Shown in pieces: positions 42,336 through 50,575 of a stretch of 64,000 nucleotides of DNA. A program made the position numbers and the translations under genes. Origin of the DNA: an uncultured Bradyrhizobium sp. (GTDB lineage Bacteria > Pseudomonadota > Alphaproteobacteria > Rhizobiales > Xanthobacteraceae); NCBI RefSeq assembly GCF_936928535.1, contig NZ_CAKZHY010000121.1:1-64000 (forward strand), given 5' to 3'. Within the stretch, counting starts at the first letter, position 1. Every line of letters starts with the position of its first letter. The notes below the pieces were generated by a model. It had not been told where the DNA came from. It ran no database searches and saw only the letters and a program-made list of their open reading frames with translations.

Positions 42336-43982
42336 ATGGATAGATTTGACTATGTGATCATCGGCGCGGGTTCGGCCGGCTGCATCCTCACCTCCAGGCT
42401 CAGCGAAGATCCCAACACCAGCGTTTGCGTGCTGGAAGCGGGCCCGAGCGACTGGCACCCCTACATCCATTTGCCGGCGGGTTTCATCAAGACCTTCCAT
42501 ATGAAGAGCATCAACTGGGCCTACCAGCAGGAGCCCGGGCCCTACACCAACGGGCGCAGCATCTATGCGCCACGCGGCAAGACGCTCGGCGGCTCGTCGT
42601 CGATCAACGGCCACATCTACAACCGTGGCCAGCGCATGGATTTCGACACCTGGGCGCAGATGGGCAATCGCGGCTGGGGCTATGCCGACGTGCTGCCTTA
42701 CTTCCGGCGGCTGGAGAAGCGGGTCGGCGAGGGCGACAACAATTTTCGCGGGCGCGACGGCAATCTCACCGTCACCACGATGGACTGGCGCGATCCGCTC
42801 TGCGAAGCCTTCATGGAAGGCGCGGTCTCGCTCGGCATTCCCCGCAACCCCGATTACAACGGCAAGACCCAGGAAGGCGTCTCCTACTGTCAGCGAACCA
42901 TCGAGAAGGGCCTGCGCGTCTCCGGCTCGACCGCGTTCCTCAAGCCCGCGATGAAACGGCCGAACGTCCACGTCCACACGCACGCGCACGCGACCGAGAT
43001 CATCTTCGAGGGCAAGCGCGCCGTCGGCGTGCGCTACACCAAGGGTGGCCGCGGCGGCACGCCGGTGGAGGTGCGCGCCAACAAGGAAGTGATCCTCTCC
43101 GGCGGCACCTATAATTCGCCGCAGCTTTTGCAGCTCTCCGGCATCGGCTCGCCCGACCTGTTGAATGCTCACGGCATCCAGGTGCGTCACGCGCTGCCGG
43201 TCGGCGAAGGCCTGCAGGACCATTACGCCCCACGCACCGTGGCGCGCGTCAAAGACATCAAGACCATCAACGAGCTGCGTCGTGGCTGGCGTCTCTGGGT
43301 CGAGGCGATGAAATGGGCGACTCAGCGCAAAGGCCTGCTCTCACTGTCGCCGACCATGGTCTATTGCTTCTGGCATTCCGGCGAGAGCGCCGACTCGTCC
43401 GATCTCCAGCTCACCTTCACCCCCGCGTCCTACAAGGAAGGTGTGCAGGGCCAGCTTGAGGACGAACCCGGCATGACGGTCGCCTCCTGGCAGCAGCGCC
43501 CGGAGAGCCGCGGCTATGTCCGCATCCGATCCGCTGATCCGTTCGCGCCGCCGATCATCCAGACCAATTATCTCGATGCCGAGCTCGACCGCCGCGTCAT
43601 CGTCGGCGGCATGAAGCTCGCGCGGCGGCTGTTGAAGTCCGCGCCGCTGTCGCCCTATTACGCCTACGAGGATTTCCCTGGCCCCAACATCAACACCGAC
43701 GACGAATTCCTGGCGGCAGCCACCGAGCGCGGCACCACCACGTTCCATCCCGGCTGCACCTGCCGCATGGGCCCGGCGGACTCGACCTGGGCCGTCGTCG
43801 ACGACCAGCTCCGCGTCCACGGGTTGGAGGGTCTCCGCGTCATCGACGCCTCAGTCATGCCCCGCATGATCTCGGCCAACCTCAACGCCTCCACCATGAT
43901 GATCGCCGACCGCGCCTCCGACCTGATCCGCGGCAAGGCCCCGATGGAGGCTGCAAGGATTCCGGATACGGCGGTGGCGTGA
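42336..43982 (+). CDS. GMC oxidoreductase, choline dehydrogenase type
   Basis: A 548-aa FAD enzyme of the glucose-methanol-choline family. The FAD motif IIGAGSAGCIL opens the protein (residues 7-17), followed by GKTLGGSSSINGHIYNRG (about 85-102). Near the C-terminus FHPGCTCRMG and the LRVIDASVMP block carry the catalytic His. Such proteins in rhizobia are usually called choline or alcohol dehydrogenases, but the substrate cannot be told and no bet operon is adjacent. GAGG four bases upstream supports the start. Confidence 0.92.
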   Translation: MDRFDYVIIGAGSAGCILTSRLSEDPNTSVCVLEAGPSDWHPYIHLPAGFIKTFHMKSINWAYQQEPGPYTNGRSIYAPRGKTLGGSSSINGHIYNRGQRMDFDTWAQMGNRGWGYADVLPYFRRLEKRVGEGDNNFRGRDGNLTVTTMDWRDPLCEAFMEGAVSLGIPRNPDYNGKTQEGVSYCQRTIEKGLRVSGSTAFLKPAMKRPNVHVHTHAHATEIIFEGKRAVGVRYTKGGRGGTPVEVRANKEVILSGGTYNSPQLLQLSGIGSPDLLNAHGIQVRHALPVGEGLQDHYAPRTVARVKDIKTINELRRGWRLWVEAMKWATQRKGLLSLSPTMVYCFWHSGESADSSDLQLTFTPASYKEGVQGQLEDEPGMTVASWQQRPESRGYVRIRSADPFAPPIIQTNYLDAELDRRVIVGGMKLARRLLKSAPLSPYYAYEDFPGPNINTDDEFLAAATERGTTTFHPGCTCRMGPADSTWAVVDDQLRVHGLEGLRVIDASVMPRMISANLNASTMMIADRASDLIRGKAPMEAARIPDTAVA

Positions 43983-44054
43983 GGGCACAACTGGATTACT
44001 TCGTCGTTAAGCTCCTCGTAATGACGTGGAGCGAGTGTGCCACACACTCGCTAT

Positions 44055-44145
44055 CGTAGGGTGGGCAAAGCGAAGCGTGCCCACGCCTCTCGCGTATCGC
44101 TACCGAGTGGTGGGCACGGCGCTGTGCGCCTCTGCCCACCCTACG
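44055..44145. repeat. palindromic intergenic repeat, family 2, copy B
   Basis: Arms CGTAGGGTGGGCAAAG and a near match ending TGCCCACCCTACG, with inner arms GTGCCCAC / GTGGGCAC, as at 11007. It lies between the converging GMC and MoxR genes. Confidence 0.9.
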
Positions 44146-44167
44146 GCACCGTGCCACTCGAGAAGCC

Positions 44168-45010
44168 TCAAACTTCCCGTCGGCTCAAGAACGCCAGCCG
44201 CTCGAACAGATGCACGTCCTGCTCGTTCTTCAGCAGTGCGCCGTGCAGCGGCGGGATCAGTTTGCGCGGGTCGCGTTCGCGCAGCTGCTCGACGCTCATG
44301 TCCTCGTTGAGCAGCAGCTTCAGCCAGTCGAGCAGCTCCGAGGTCGACGGCTTCTTCTTCAGGCCAGGCACCTCGCGCACCTCGAAGAAGATGCGCAGTG
44401 CTTCCTCGACCAGGCGCTTCTTGATGTTGGGGAAGTGGACGTCGACGATGCGACCCATCGTGTCGGCGTCGGGGAATTTGATGTAGTGGAAGAAGCAGCG
44501 GCGCAGGAAGGCGTCCGGCAGCTCCTTCTCGTTGTTGGAGGTGATCATCATGATCGGGCGCTGCTTCGCCTTGATGGTCTCGCCGGTCTCGTAGACATGG
44601 AATTCCATGCGGTCGAGCTCGAGCAGGAGATCGTTCGGAAACTCGATGTCGGCCTTGTCGATCTCGTCGATCAGCAGCACCGGGCGCTGCTCGGCCGTGA
44701 AGGCCTCCCACAGCTTGCCGCGCTTGATGTAGTTCTTGATGTCGGACACCCTGGCATCACCGAGCTGGCTGTCGCGCAGGCGCGACACCGCGTCGTACTC
44801 GTAGAGGCCCTGCTGCGCCTTGGTGGTGGACTTGATGTGCCAGGTCAAAAGCGGCGCGTTCAACGCCTTCGCCACTTCCTCCGCCAGCACCGTCTTGCCG
44901 GTGCCGGGCTCGCCCTTGATAAGGAGCGGACGCTCCAGCACGATCGAGGCATTGACGGCGACCTTGAGATCATCGGTCGCAACGTAGTCCTTGGTGCCCG
45001 TAAATTTCAT
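44168..45010 (-). CDS. MoxR-family AAA+ ATPase
   Basis: A 280-aa AAA+ protein. Walker A GEPGTGKT is at about residues 36-43, Walker B LLIDEID near 117, sensor 1 ITSNNEKELPDAFLRR near 165. The N-terminus MKFTGTKDYVATDDL is that of the MoxR subgroup linked to CoxE-type VWA proteins. These act as chaperones for metal-cofactor enzymes or other complexes. Start ATG 45010 avoids the extra 22 codons of the longer frame. The VWA partner is nearby but on the opposite strand (45474), with a membrane-protein gene in between. Confidence 0.93.
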   Translation of the reverse strand: MKFTGTKDYVATDDLKVAVNASIVLERPLLIKGEPGTGKTVLAEEVAKALNAPLLTWHIKSTTKAQQGLYEYDAVSRLRDSQLGDARVSDIKNYIKRGKLWEAFTAEQRPVLLIDEIDKADIEFPNDLLLELDRMEFHVYETGETIKAKQRPIMMITSNNEKELPDAFLRRCFFHYIKFPDADTMGRIVDVHFPNIKKRLVEEALRIFFEVREVPGLKKKPSTSELLDWLKLLLNEDMSVEQLRERDPRKLIPPLHGALLKNEQDVHLFERLAFLSRREV

Positions 45011-45104
45011 TGCGCGTCCTTGTTGGTCGTCATCCCAGAGCATTGCTCTGGTTGCGACATGGGAACGGCCGCACATGGCGGCCGTTCCTGGTTCGGTCAG
45101 GCTT

Positions 45105-45350
45105 TCAGGCCCGTCTTATCAGCGAAAGGATGACCAGCACAATCACCGCGCCGATCGTGGCATCCACGATGGAGCCGATCGTGCCGGTGGCGAGCTCGAT
45201 ATGCAGCTGGGGCAGCACCCAGCTGGCCACCAGCGCGCCGATGATGCCGACGACGATGTTGCCGATCAGCCCAAATCCCGCCCCGTGGACAATCTTGCCG
45301 GCCAGCCAGCCGGCAATCGCGCCAATGATGAGTGCTGCGAGAATACCCAT
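45105..45350 (-). CDS. GlsB/YeaQ/YmgE-type small membrane protein
   Basis: An 81-aa inner-membrane protein with three hydrophobic segments, rich in Gly and Ala (MGILAALIIGAIAGWLAG, then GLIGNIVVGIIGALVASWVLPQ and a last helix TIGAVIVLVILSLIRR). It matches the transglycosylase-associated / YeaQ family, which is often induced by stress but has no known biochemical role. ATG 45350 was chosen; TTG 45365 would add five residues. It is 94 nt upstream of the MoxR gene. Confidence 0.9.
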   Translation of the reverse strand: MGILAALIIGAIAGWLAGKIVHGAGFGLIGNIVVGIIGALVASWVLPQLHIELATGTIGSIVDATIGAVIVLVILSLIRRA

Positions 45351-45473
45351 TGCATTAGTCCCCAAAACAACCCTGTGAGAGAGGCAATTCTAGAGCAAAA
45401 TGCCTCCCGGTCCAGCGCTCGGCGCTGCCCTCCGCCCCTTGACGTTGGCCACCCGACGGGCAATCTGTCACCC

Positions 45474-46649
45474 ATGTTTCTGCAATTCTTCACCTCTCTG
45501 CGCGATGCGCAGGTCCCCGTGACGCTGCGCGAATACCTCACGCTGATGGAGGCGCTCGACGCTGACCTATCGGATTATTCGGTCGAGAATTTCTACTATC
45601 TGTCACGCGCCTCGCTGGTGAAGGACGAGCGCAACCTCGACAAGTTCGACCGCGTCTTCGGCACGGTGTTCAAGGGGCTGGAAAGCCTGCTCGACGCCAT
45701 GGAGAAGGCGGAGATCCCCGAGGAGTGGCTGAAGAAGCTCGCCGAGAAATATCTGTCCGAGGAAGAGAAGAAGCAGATCGAAGCCATGGGCTGGGACAAG
45801 CTCATGGAGACGCTGAAGAAGCGCCTCGAGGAGCAGAAGGGCCGCCATCAGGGCGGCTCGAAATGGATCGGCACCGCAGGCACCTCGCCGTTCGGCGCGC
45901 ACGGCTACAATCCCGAAGGCGTTCGCATCGGCCAGGAGAAGAACCGCAATAACCGCGCCGTGAAGGTGTGGGACAAGCGCGAGTTCAAGGACCTTGACGG
46001 TAATGTCGAGCTCGGCATCCGCAACATCAAGGTGGCACTGCGGCGGCTGCGCAAGTTCGCGCGCACCGGCGCGCCCGACGAACTCGATCTCGACACCACC
46101 ATCCGCGAGACCGCCAATCACGGCTATCTCGACGTCCACATGCGCCCCGAGCGGCGCAATGCGGTGAAGCTGCTGGTGTTCTTCGACATCGGCGGCTCCA
46201 TGGATTCGCATATCGAGCAGGTCGAGGAGCTGTTCTCCGCGGCGAAGAGCGAGTTCAAGCACATGGAGTATTTCTACTTCCACAACTGCCTCTATGAAGG
46301 CGTGTGGAAGCAGAACAAGCGCCGCTTCACCGATCGCACGCCGACCTGGGACGTGCTGCACAAGTACCCGCACGACTACAAGGTCGTGTTCGTCGGCGAT
46401 GCCTCGATGTCGCCTTACGAGATCATGGTGCCCGGCGGCTCGGTCGAGCATGTCAACGAGGAGCCGGGCTCGGTCTGGCTCGACCGGATCATCCGCACCT
46501 ATCCGCATACGGTGTGGCTGAACCCGGTCGCGCAGAAGCACTGGGACTATTCGGAATCCACCACCATCATCAAACGCATCTTTGCGAACCGCATGTATCC
46601 GATCACGATCGAGGGTCTGGAACATGCGATGAAGGAATTGACGCACTAG
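45474..46649 (+). CDS. CoxE-like VWA domain protein
   Basis: A 391-aa cytoplasmic protein. A helical N-terminal region (about 1-130, with the acidic-basic helix KKLAEKYLSEEEKKQIEAMG) precedes a von Willebrand factor A domain from about 220. The metal-ion site motif reads DIGGSMDSH, so the usual DxSxS is DxGxS. The family normally works with a MoxR ATPase, which is found 464 nt away on the other strand. ATG 45474 (MFLQFFTSLRDAQV) was chosen. The longer frame upstream is antisense to GlsB. Partner enzyme unknown. Confidence 0.92.
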   Translation: MFLQFFTSLRDAQVPVTLREYLTLMEALDADLSDYSVENFYYLSRASLVKDERNLDKFDRVFGTVFKGLESLLDAMEKAEIPEEWLKKLAEKYLSEEEKKQIEAMGWDKLMETLKKRLEEQKGRHQGGSKWIGTAGTSPFGAHGYNPEGVRIGQEKNRNNRAVKVWDKREFKDLDGNVELGIRNIKVALRRLRKFARTGAPDELDLDTTIRETANHGYLDVHMRPERRNAVKLLVFFDIGGSMDSHIEQVEELFSAAKSEFKHMEYFYFHNCLYEGVWKQNKRRFTDRTPTWDVLHKYPHDYKVVFVGDASMSPYEIMVPGGSVEHVNEEPGSVWLDRIIRTYPHTVWLNPVAQKHWDYSESTTIIKRIFANRMYPITIEGLEHAMKELTH

Positions 46650-46660
46650 CTGCATCCATC

Positions 46661-46763
46661 GTCATTCCGGATGGCCGCACGCGTCCGATCCGGAATCTCG
46701 AGATGGGGAGCGTGACGATCGAGGTTCCGGGTTCGCTCGCTTCGCGACCGCCCCGGAACGACG
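46661..46763. repeat. palindromic intergenic repeat, family 3, copy C (diverged)
   Basis: Arms CGTCATTCCGG and CCGGAACGACG with several changes, inner CGGAATCTCG and CGAGGTTCCG. It abuts the ribosome site of the rhodanese gene. Confidence 0.75.
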
Positions 46764-46788
46764 AATGAAGAGAAGAAGGGAGAACCAC

Positions 46789-47202
46789 ATGCCCCAAAAC
46801 ATCACCCGCGGCATCAAGCAGCTTTGCGACGAGGCCAATGCCGAGATCGAGACCCTGTCAGCCAAGGACGCCATCGAGATCTCCAAGAACGGCGACGTCG
46901 TCATCGTCGATATCAGGGACCCTCGCGAGATCGAGCGCGACGGCCGCATCCCCGGTGCATTCTCCTGTACGCGCGGCATGCTCGAATTCTGGATCGATCC
47001 GCAGAGCCCGTATGCGAAGCCGATTTTCCAGGAAGACAAGAAGTTCGTGTTTCATTGCGCTGGCGGCCTGCGCTCGGCGCTCGCGGCCAAGACCGCGCAG
47101 GACATGGGTCTCAAGCCCGTCGCCCACATCGCCGGCGGCTACGCCGCCTGGCGCGATGCCGGCGGTCCGACGGAAGCCTGGGAGCCGAAGAAGAAGGGGT
47201 AG
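46789..47202 (+). CDS. rhodanese-like protein
   Basis: A 137-aa single-domain rhodanese. The active-site loop HCAGGLRS has Cys90 as the persulfide-carrying residue, and the substrate-binding start VIVDIRDPREIERDGRIPGA (about 38-57) is typical. It likely moves sulfane sulfur to or from a thiol acceptor in the cytoplasm. AAGGGAG supports ATG 46789. It is followed after a repeat by a second sulfurtransferase gene on the same strand, so the two may act in one sulfur-handling route. Confidence 0.92.
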   Translation: MPQNITRGIKQLCDEANAEIETLSAKDAIEISKNGDVVIVDIRDPREIERDGRIPGAFSCTRGMLEFWIDPQSPYAKPIFQEDKKFVFHCAGGLRSALAAKTAQDMGLKPVAHIAGGYAAWRDAGGPTEAWEPKKKG

Positions 47203-47220
47203 GGCTCGCTCTCTCCACCC

Positions 47221-47320
47221 GTCATTCCGGGGCGCGCGCAGCGCGAGCCCGGAATCATTCATCCACCGACTCTGCCGCACGATGGATTCCGGGTTCGTGC
47301 TGCGCACGCCCCGGAATGAC
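47221..47320. repeat. palindromic intergenic repeat, family 3, copy D
   Basis: Arms GTCATTCCGGGGCG and CGCCCCGGAATGAC, inner arms GCCCGGAATC / GATTCCGGGT. It separates the two sulfurtransferase genes. Confidence 0.9.
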
Positions 47321-47334
47321 AAGGAAAAATACGC

Positions 47335-48186
47335 ATGGCCACCGATCCCCTCGTCTCCACCGAATGGCTCGCCGCCCATATCAACGATGCCAACGTCAAA
47401 GTACTCGATGCCAGCTTCAAGCTGCCGGGCGTGCTGCCTCTGCCGAAGGATGATTATCTCGCAGCCCATCTGCCTGATGCTGTGTTCTTCGACGTCGATG
47501 CGGTGTCGGATCATTCCAATCCGCTTCCGCACATGTATCCGAGCGCCGAGCAGTTCGGCCGCGATGTCGGTGGTCTCGGCATCTCCAACGCCGACACGGT
47601 CGTGCTCTATGATGCCGGCGGCTGGGTCGCCGCGCCGCGCGCGTGGTGGATGTTCCTGGCCTTCGGTCACAGCAATGTCCGTATCCTCAATGGCGGCCTG
47701 AAGAAGTGGCGCGCCGAGGGGCGCCCTGTCGAGAGCGGCGAGGTCAAGCCGAAGGCTGCGAGCTTCAAGGCCAGCTACGATCCGAAGCGCGTGCGCAGCA
47801 TGCAGCAACTGATCGCGAACGTTGAAAGCCGTGCCGAGCAGGTGATCGATGCCCGCGCTGCCGATCGTTTCGAGGGGCGCGCACCCGAGCCACGCGCGGG
47901 CATCCGCTCCGGCCACATCCCCGGCGCCCGCAACGTGCCGTATGTCAAGCTGTTCGATGCAGCGACCGGCACGATGAAGCCGCTCGAGGATCTGCGCGCT
48001 GCCTTCACCGGCGCCGGCGTCAAGCTCGATGCGCCGATCGTGACGAGCTGTGGCTCCGGCGTCTCCGCCGGCGTGCTGACGCTCGCGCTGTATCGCCTCG
48101 GCATCACCGACACCGCGCTCTATGACGGCTCATGGTCTGAATGGGGCCAGGAGGGCGGCCCGGCGATCGCGACCGGCCCGGCGTAA
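47335..48186 (+). CDS. sseA: 3-mercaptopyruvate sulfurtransferase
   Basis: A 283-aa two-domain rhodanese-fold enzyme that transfers sulfur from 3-mercaptopyruvate to thiol acceptors or cyanide. The active-site loop CGSGVSA (Cys239) has the MST pattern (CGSGVT/SA) and not the thiosulfate type (CRKGVTA). Domain one spans about 8-130, domain two 160-280 with IDARAADRFEGRAPEPR as its conserved start. Full length. GGAAAA lies upstream of the ATG, just past the repeat end. Confidence 0.93.
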   Translation: MATDPLVSTEWLAAHINDANVKVLDASFKLPGVLPLPKDDYLAAHLPDAVFFDVDAVSDHSNPLPHMYPSAEQFGRDVGGLGISNADTVVLYDAGGWVAAPRAWWMFLAFGHSNVRILNGGLKKWRAEGRPVESGEVKPKAASFKASYDPKRVRSMQQLIANVESRAEQVIDARAADRFEGRAPEPRAGIRSGHIPGARNVPYVKLFDAATGTMKPLEDLRAAFTGAGVKLDAPIVTSCGSGVSAGVLTLALYRLGITDTALYDGSWSEWGQEGGPAIATGPA

Positions 48187-48189
48187 GGT

Positions 48190-49023
48190 TTAGCGCGTGC
48201 GCGCAGCCGTCGTGGCGAGCGTCTGCTGCTGTTGTCCGAACGGATCGAGCGCCTGGTTGACCTGCGGAGGCGGCGCGCGCCGCACGATGCGGTGACGCTT
48301 CTTCGGCTTGTGCGCGCGGGGCTTGTTCTCTTGTGTCGCGCGGTCAGCCTTAGGCTTCGCTGGGACGAGGTCGTTCAGCGCGGCGACCTTGGCCGCTGTA
48401 AGGTCGCTCACGCGCGAGGCCAGCGCCGGTGTTGCGGTTCGCGGTACATCCGTGGCTGATATCGCCGGGGCCGGCGGCGTCGTGGCGACGGTGGCAGTCG
48501 TGTCGGCCGGAGTGAGTGTGTCAGTGGGCGCGGGAGCCGCGGCCTCGGTCCTGAGCGGCTCAGAGGCTGACGCTTCGGTGGCGAGCGGAGCCGTCTCGGC
48601 AGCCGGTGCGATGGCGGCGACCTGAATCTCGGGCTTAGGCTCAGGCTGGGCCTCAAGCGTTACTGCAGCCATCTGCTCGGGCGCGGTCTCGACCGCGGGC
48701 TGCCCGATGCTCGGGACCTGGTCGGCTATTACGGGCGCCGGTTCGCTGGCCTCAGGCGCGGGCGGCTCCACACGGAGCGCCGCGAGCACGGGCTGGGCCG
48801 GCTCGGGGCTTTGCGCGAACACCTGCTCCTGCGGGCCGTTCCGCCAGGAGGGGTTGCTGACATATTGTTCGTGGCTCGCCCGCACGAGCGCGGCGGCGCC
48901 TAGGCCGAACACCAGGATGGAGGTAGACAACAGGATCGCGGCAAGCAGGAAGCGAAAGCCGGGAAGCATTGACAGGTCGCGAATTTCCGCCCCGGCGGCG
49001 TATGGCCAGGGCCCATGAGCCAT
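48190..49023 (-). CDS. membrane-anchored Pro/Ala-rich protein of unknown function
   Basis: A 277-aa protein with one N-terminal membrane helix (FRFLLAAILLSTSILVFGLGAAALV, about residues 22-46, shown here in part by its ends) followed by a long low-complexity stretch of Ala, Pro, Glu and Thr (about 65-200), then a basic part with KPRAHKPKKRHRIVRR near the C-terminus. It is probably anchored in the inner membrane with the tail in the periplasm or cytoplasm. No domain is known to me. Start ATG 49023; the longer frame to 49245 runs into the shared upstream region. Divergent from the L,D-transpeptidase. Confidence 0.75.
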   Translation of the reverse strand: MAHGPWPYAAGAEIRDLSMLPGFRFLLAAILLSTSILVFGLGAAALVRASHEQYVSNPSWRNGPQEQVFAQSPEPAQPVLAALRVEPPAPEASEPAPVIADQVPSIGQPAVETAPEQMAAVTLEAQPEPKPEIQVAAIAPAAETAPLATEASASEPLRTEAAAPAPTDTLTPADTTATVATTPPAPAISATDVPRTATPALASRVSDLTAAKVAALNDLVPAKPKADRATQENKPRAHKPKKRHRIVRRAPPPQVNQALDPFGQQQQTLATTAARTR

Positions 49024-49169
49024 CTGAACGCGGTGACGGTACTGAATGCCGCCTTCGCCACGCGGGGGATTCGAGCTCAAATCGTGGCGAATCAGGCTGA
49101 TTCGACCATATCGCAACGTCTTCGCACCGTTGCGTAAAAATCGGGGCTGATACCCCGGCAATCTACGGC

Positions 49170-49224
49170 GTGATGCGATTTCCGCCCCGTGATGCAACGG
49201 GGCAACTGTGTGCGATTGCATCAC
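49170..49224. promoter_or_regulatory. cluster of GTGATGC heptamers in a divergent promoter region
   Basis: GTGATGC occurs at 49170-49176 and 49189-49195, and its reverse complement GCATCAC at 49218-49224, within the 309-bp space between the divergent genes starting at 49023 and 49333. This may be an operator, but the heptamer is short and no regulator is known to bind it. Nothing else was seen in the gap. Confidence 0.3.
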
Positions 49225-49332
49225 AAATTGCACAATCGAGCACAAATCAGCCTGTTATGTCTTGAATGTGCCGCTATCTTCGGTCATCTGGCCGTCAACG
49301 GCTCGGACGGGGCCCGGGGACTCACAAGAGCG

Positions 49333-50508
49333 ATGATGATCAAACATTTTCTGACGATATGCGCTGCCGCAACAGTCGCTGCGGCGGGAACCTCTCTTGC
49401 ACAGGCCCAGAGCTATCCGGTTCAGCAGGCGCCGAGCTATGGCGCTCCGACCGAATACCGGCCCGGCGACCGCACCCCGAATTTCGACTCGCTGGATGAC
49501 GACGACGCGATGCCGCAGGCCTCACTGCCGCCGCCCGGTCCGGCTGACGATCCGCGCTACGCGCGCCCCGCCGGCCCGCCGGTCTACTCCGCGGCCCCAC
49601 CGCAGGGCCCGGTGATGTCGCCGGATGATCCGCGTTACGGCCGCCCGGCTGGCGCTCCGCCGGTCTACTCGGCTAACCCGCCGCAGGGTCCGGTGATGTC
49701 GCCCGACGATCCGCGCTACGGCCGTCCTGCCGCTCCGCCCGCGGTCATCTACGCCGACCGTCCGGGCCAGGCGCCCGGCGGCGATGGCATGCGTCCGCCG
49801 GAAGGCGTTGGTGGTCCGGCGGCGACCGGAGCTATTCCGCAGCAGGACAGCGCTGGCCGGCCGATGTCGGTCGCTGCGCTGCCGCCCGAGGAGCAGCCCG
49901 ATGCGGCCCCGGCGCAGCTGGCGCCGAACCTGCGCCGCCAGGAGGTCGCGTTCCAGACCAAGGAGCCGGCTGGCACCATCGTGGTCGATACCCCGAACAC
50001 CTATCTGTATTACGTCCTCGGCAATGGCCGTGCGATCCGCTACGGCGTTCGCGTCGGTCGCGACGGTTTCACCTGGACCGGCGTGCAGAAGATCACTCGC
50101 AAGGCCGAGTGGCCGGATTGGCATCCGCCGGCGGAAATGATCGAGCGCCAGCCCTATCTGCCGCGCTTCATGGCCGGTGGTGAAGGCAATCCGCTCGGCG
50201 CCCGCGCGATGTATCTCGGCTCGACCGTCTACCGCATTCACGGCACCAACCAGCCCTCGACGATCGGCAAGTTCGTCTCCTCCGGCTGTATCGGCATGTT
50301 GAACGAGGACGTCACGGATCTGTTCGATCGCGCCAAGGTCGGCACCCGCGTCGTCGTGATGCCGGGCAACCCGCCGCAGGCAACCGCCTCGGCCGCGCCT
50401 GCGCCTGGTGCTGCTGGGCCGGCTCCGATGGCCGCCCAGGCAGGCCCCGTGCCGGGCACGCAGCCGACGGTGGTGCCGCCGCTGCCTGCGCCGGTCACCG
50501 TGCGCTAA
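49333..50508 (+). CDS. L,D-transpeptidase (YkuD family)
   Basis: A 391-aa exported enzyme with a signal peptide (residues 1-25, ending SLAQAQ). A Pro-rich linker contains tandem repeats of a DDPRYGRPAGAPPVYS-type unit at about 72-140. The YkuD catalytic domain spans about 214-345 with His303 and Cys319 (SSGCIGM) of the HX14-17[ST]HGCxN-type active site, and a Pro/Ala tail follows. It makes or breaks 3-3 cross-links in peptidoglycan, or anchors proteins to it, in the periplasm. ATG 49333 gives the signal peptide. Confidence 0.93.
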   Translation: MMIKHFLTICAAATVAAAGTSLAQAQSYPVQQAPSYGAPTEYRPGDRTPNFDSLDDDDAMPQASLPPPGPADDPRYARPAGPPVYSAAPPQGPVMSPDDPRYGRPAGAPPVYSANPPQGPVMSPDDPRYGRPAAPPAVIYADRPGQAPGGDGMRPPEGVGGPAATGAIPQQDSAGRPMSVAALPPEEQPDAAPAQLAPNLRRQEVAFQTKEPAGTIVVDTPNTYLYYVLGNGRAIRYGVRVGRDGFTWTGVQKITRKAEWPDWHPPAEMIERQPYLPRFMAGGEGNPLGARAMYLGSTVYRIHGTNQPSTIGKFVSSGCIGMLNEDVTDLFDRAKVGTRVVVMPGNPPQATASAAPAPGAAGPAPMAAQAGPVPGTQPTVVPPLPAPVTVR

Positions 50509-50542
50509 GCGCTTAGCGACTATTCAAATTGCGTCAGATTGC

Positions 50543-50569
50543 GAAGGGCGTGCCAGTGGCACGCCCTTC
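50543..50569. terminator. hairpin terminator
   Basis: A perfect 12-bp stem, GAAGGGCGTGCC / GGCACGCCCTTC, with loop AGT, 34 bp after the transpeptidase stop and 6 bp from the stop of the converging gene. Followed by TCGTTT on the plus strand. Probably serves both genes. Confidence 0.8.
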
Positions 50570-50575
50570 GTCGTT

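Noticed and set aside
44100..44711. 203-aa minus-strand frame
   Set aside because: Shadow of the MoxR gene in another phase and crossing into a repeat.
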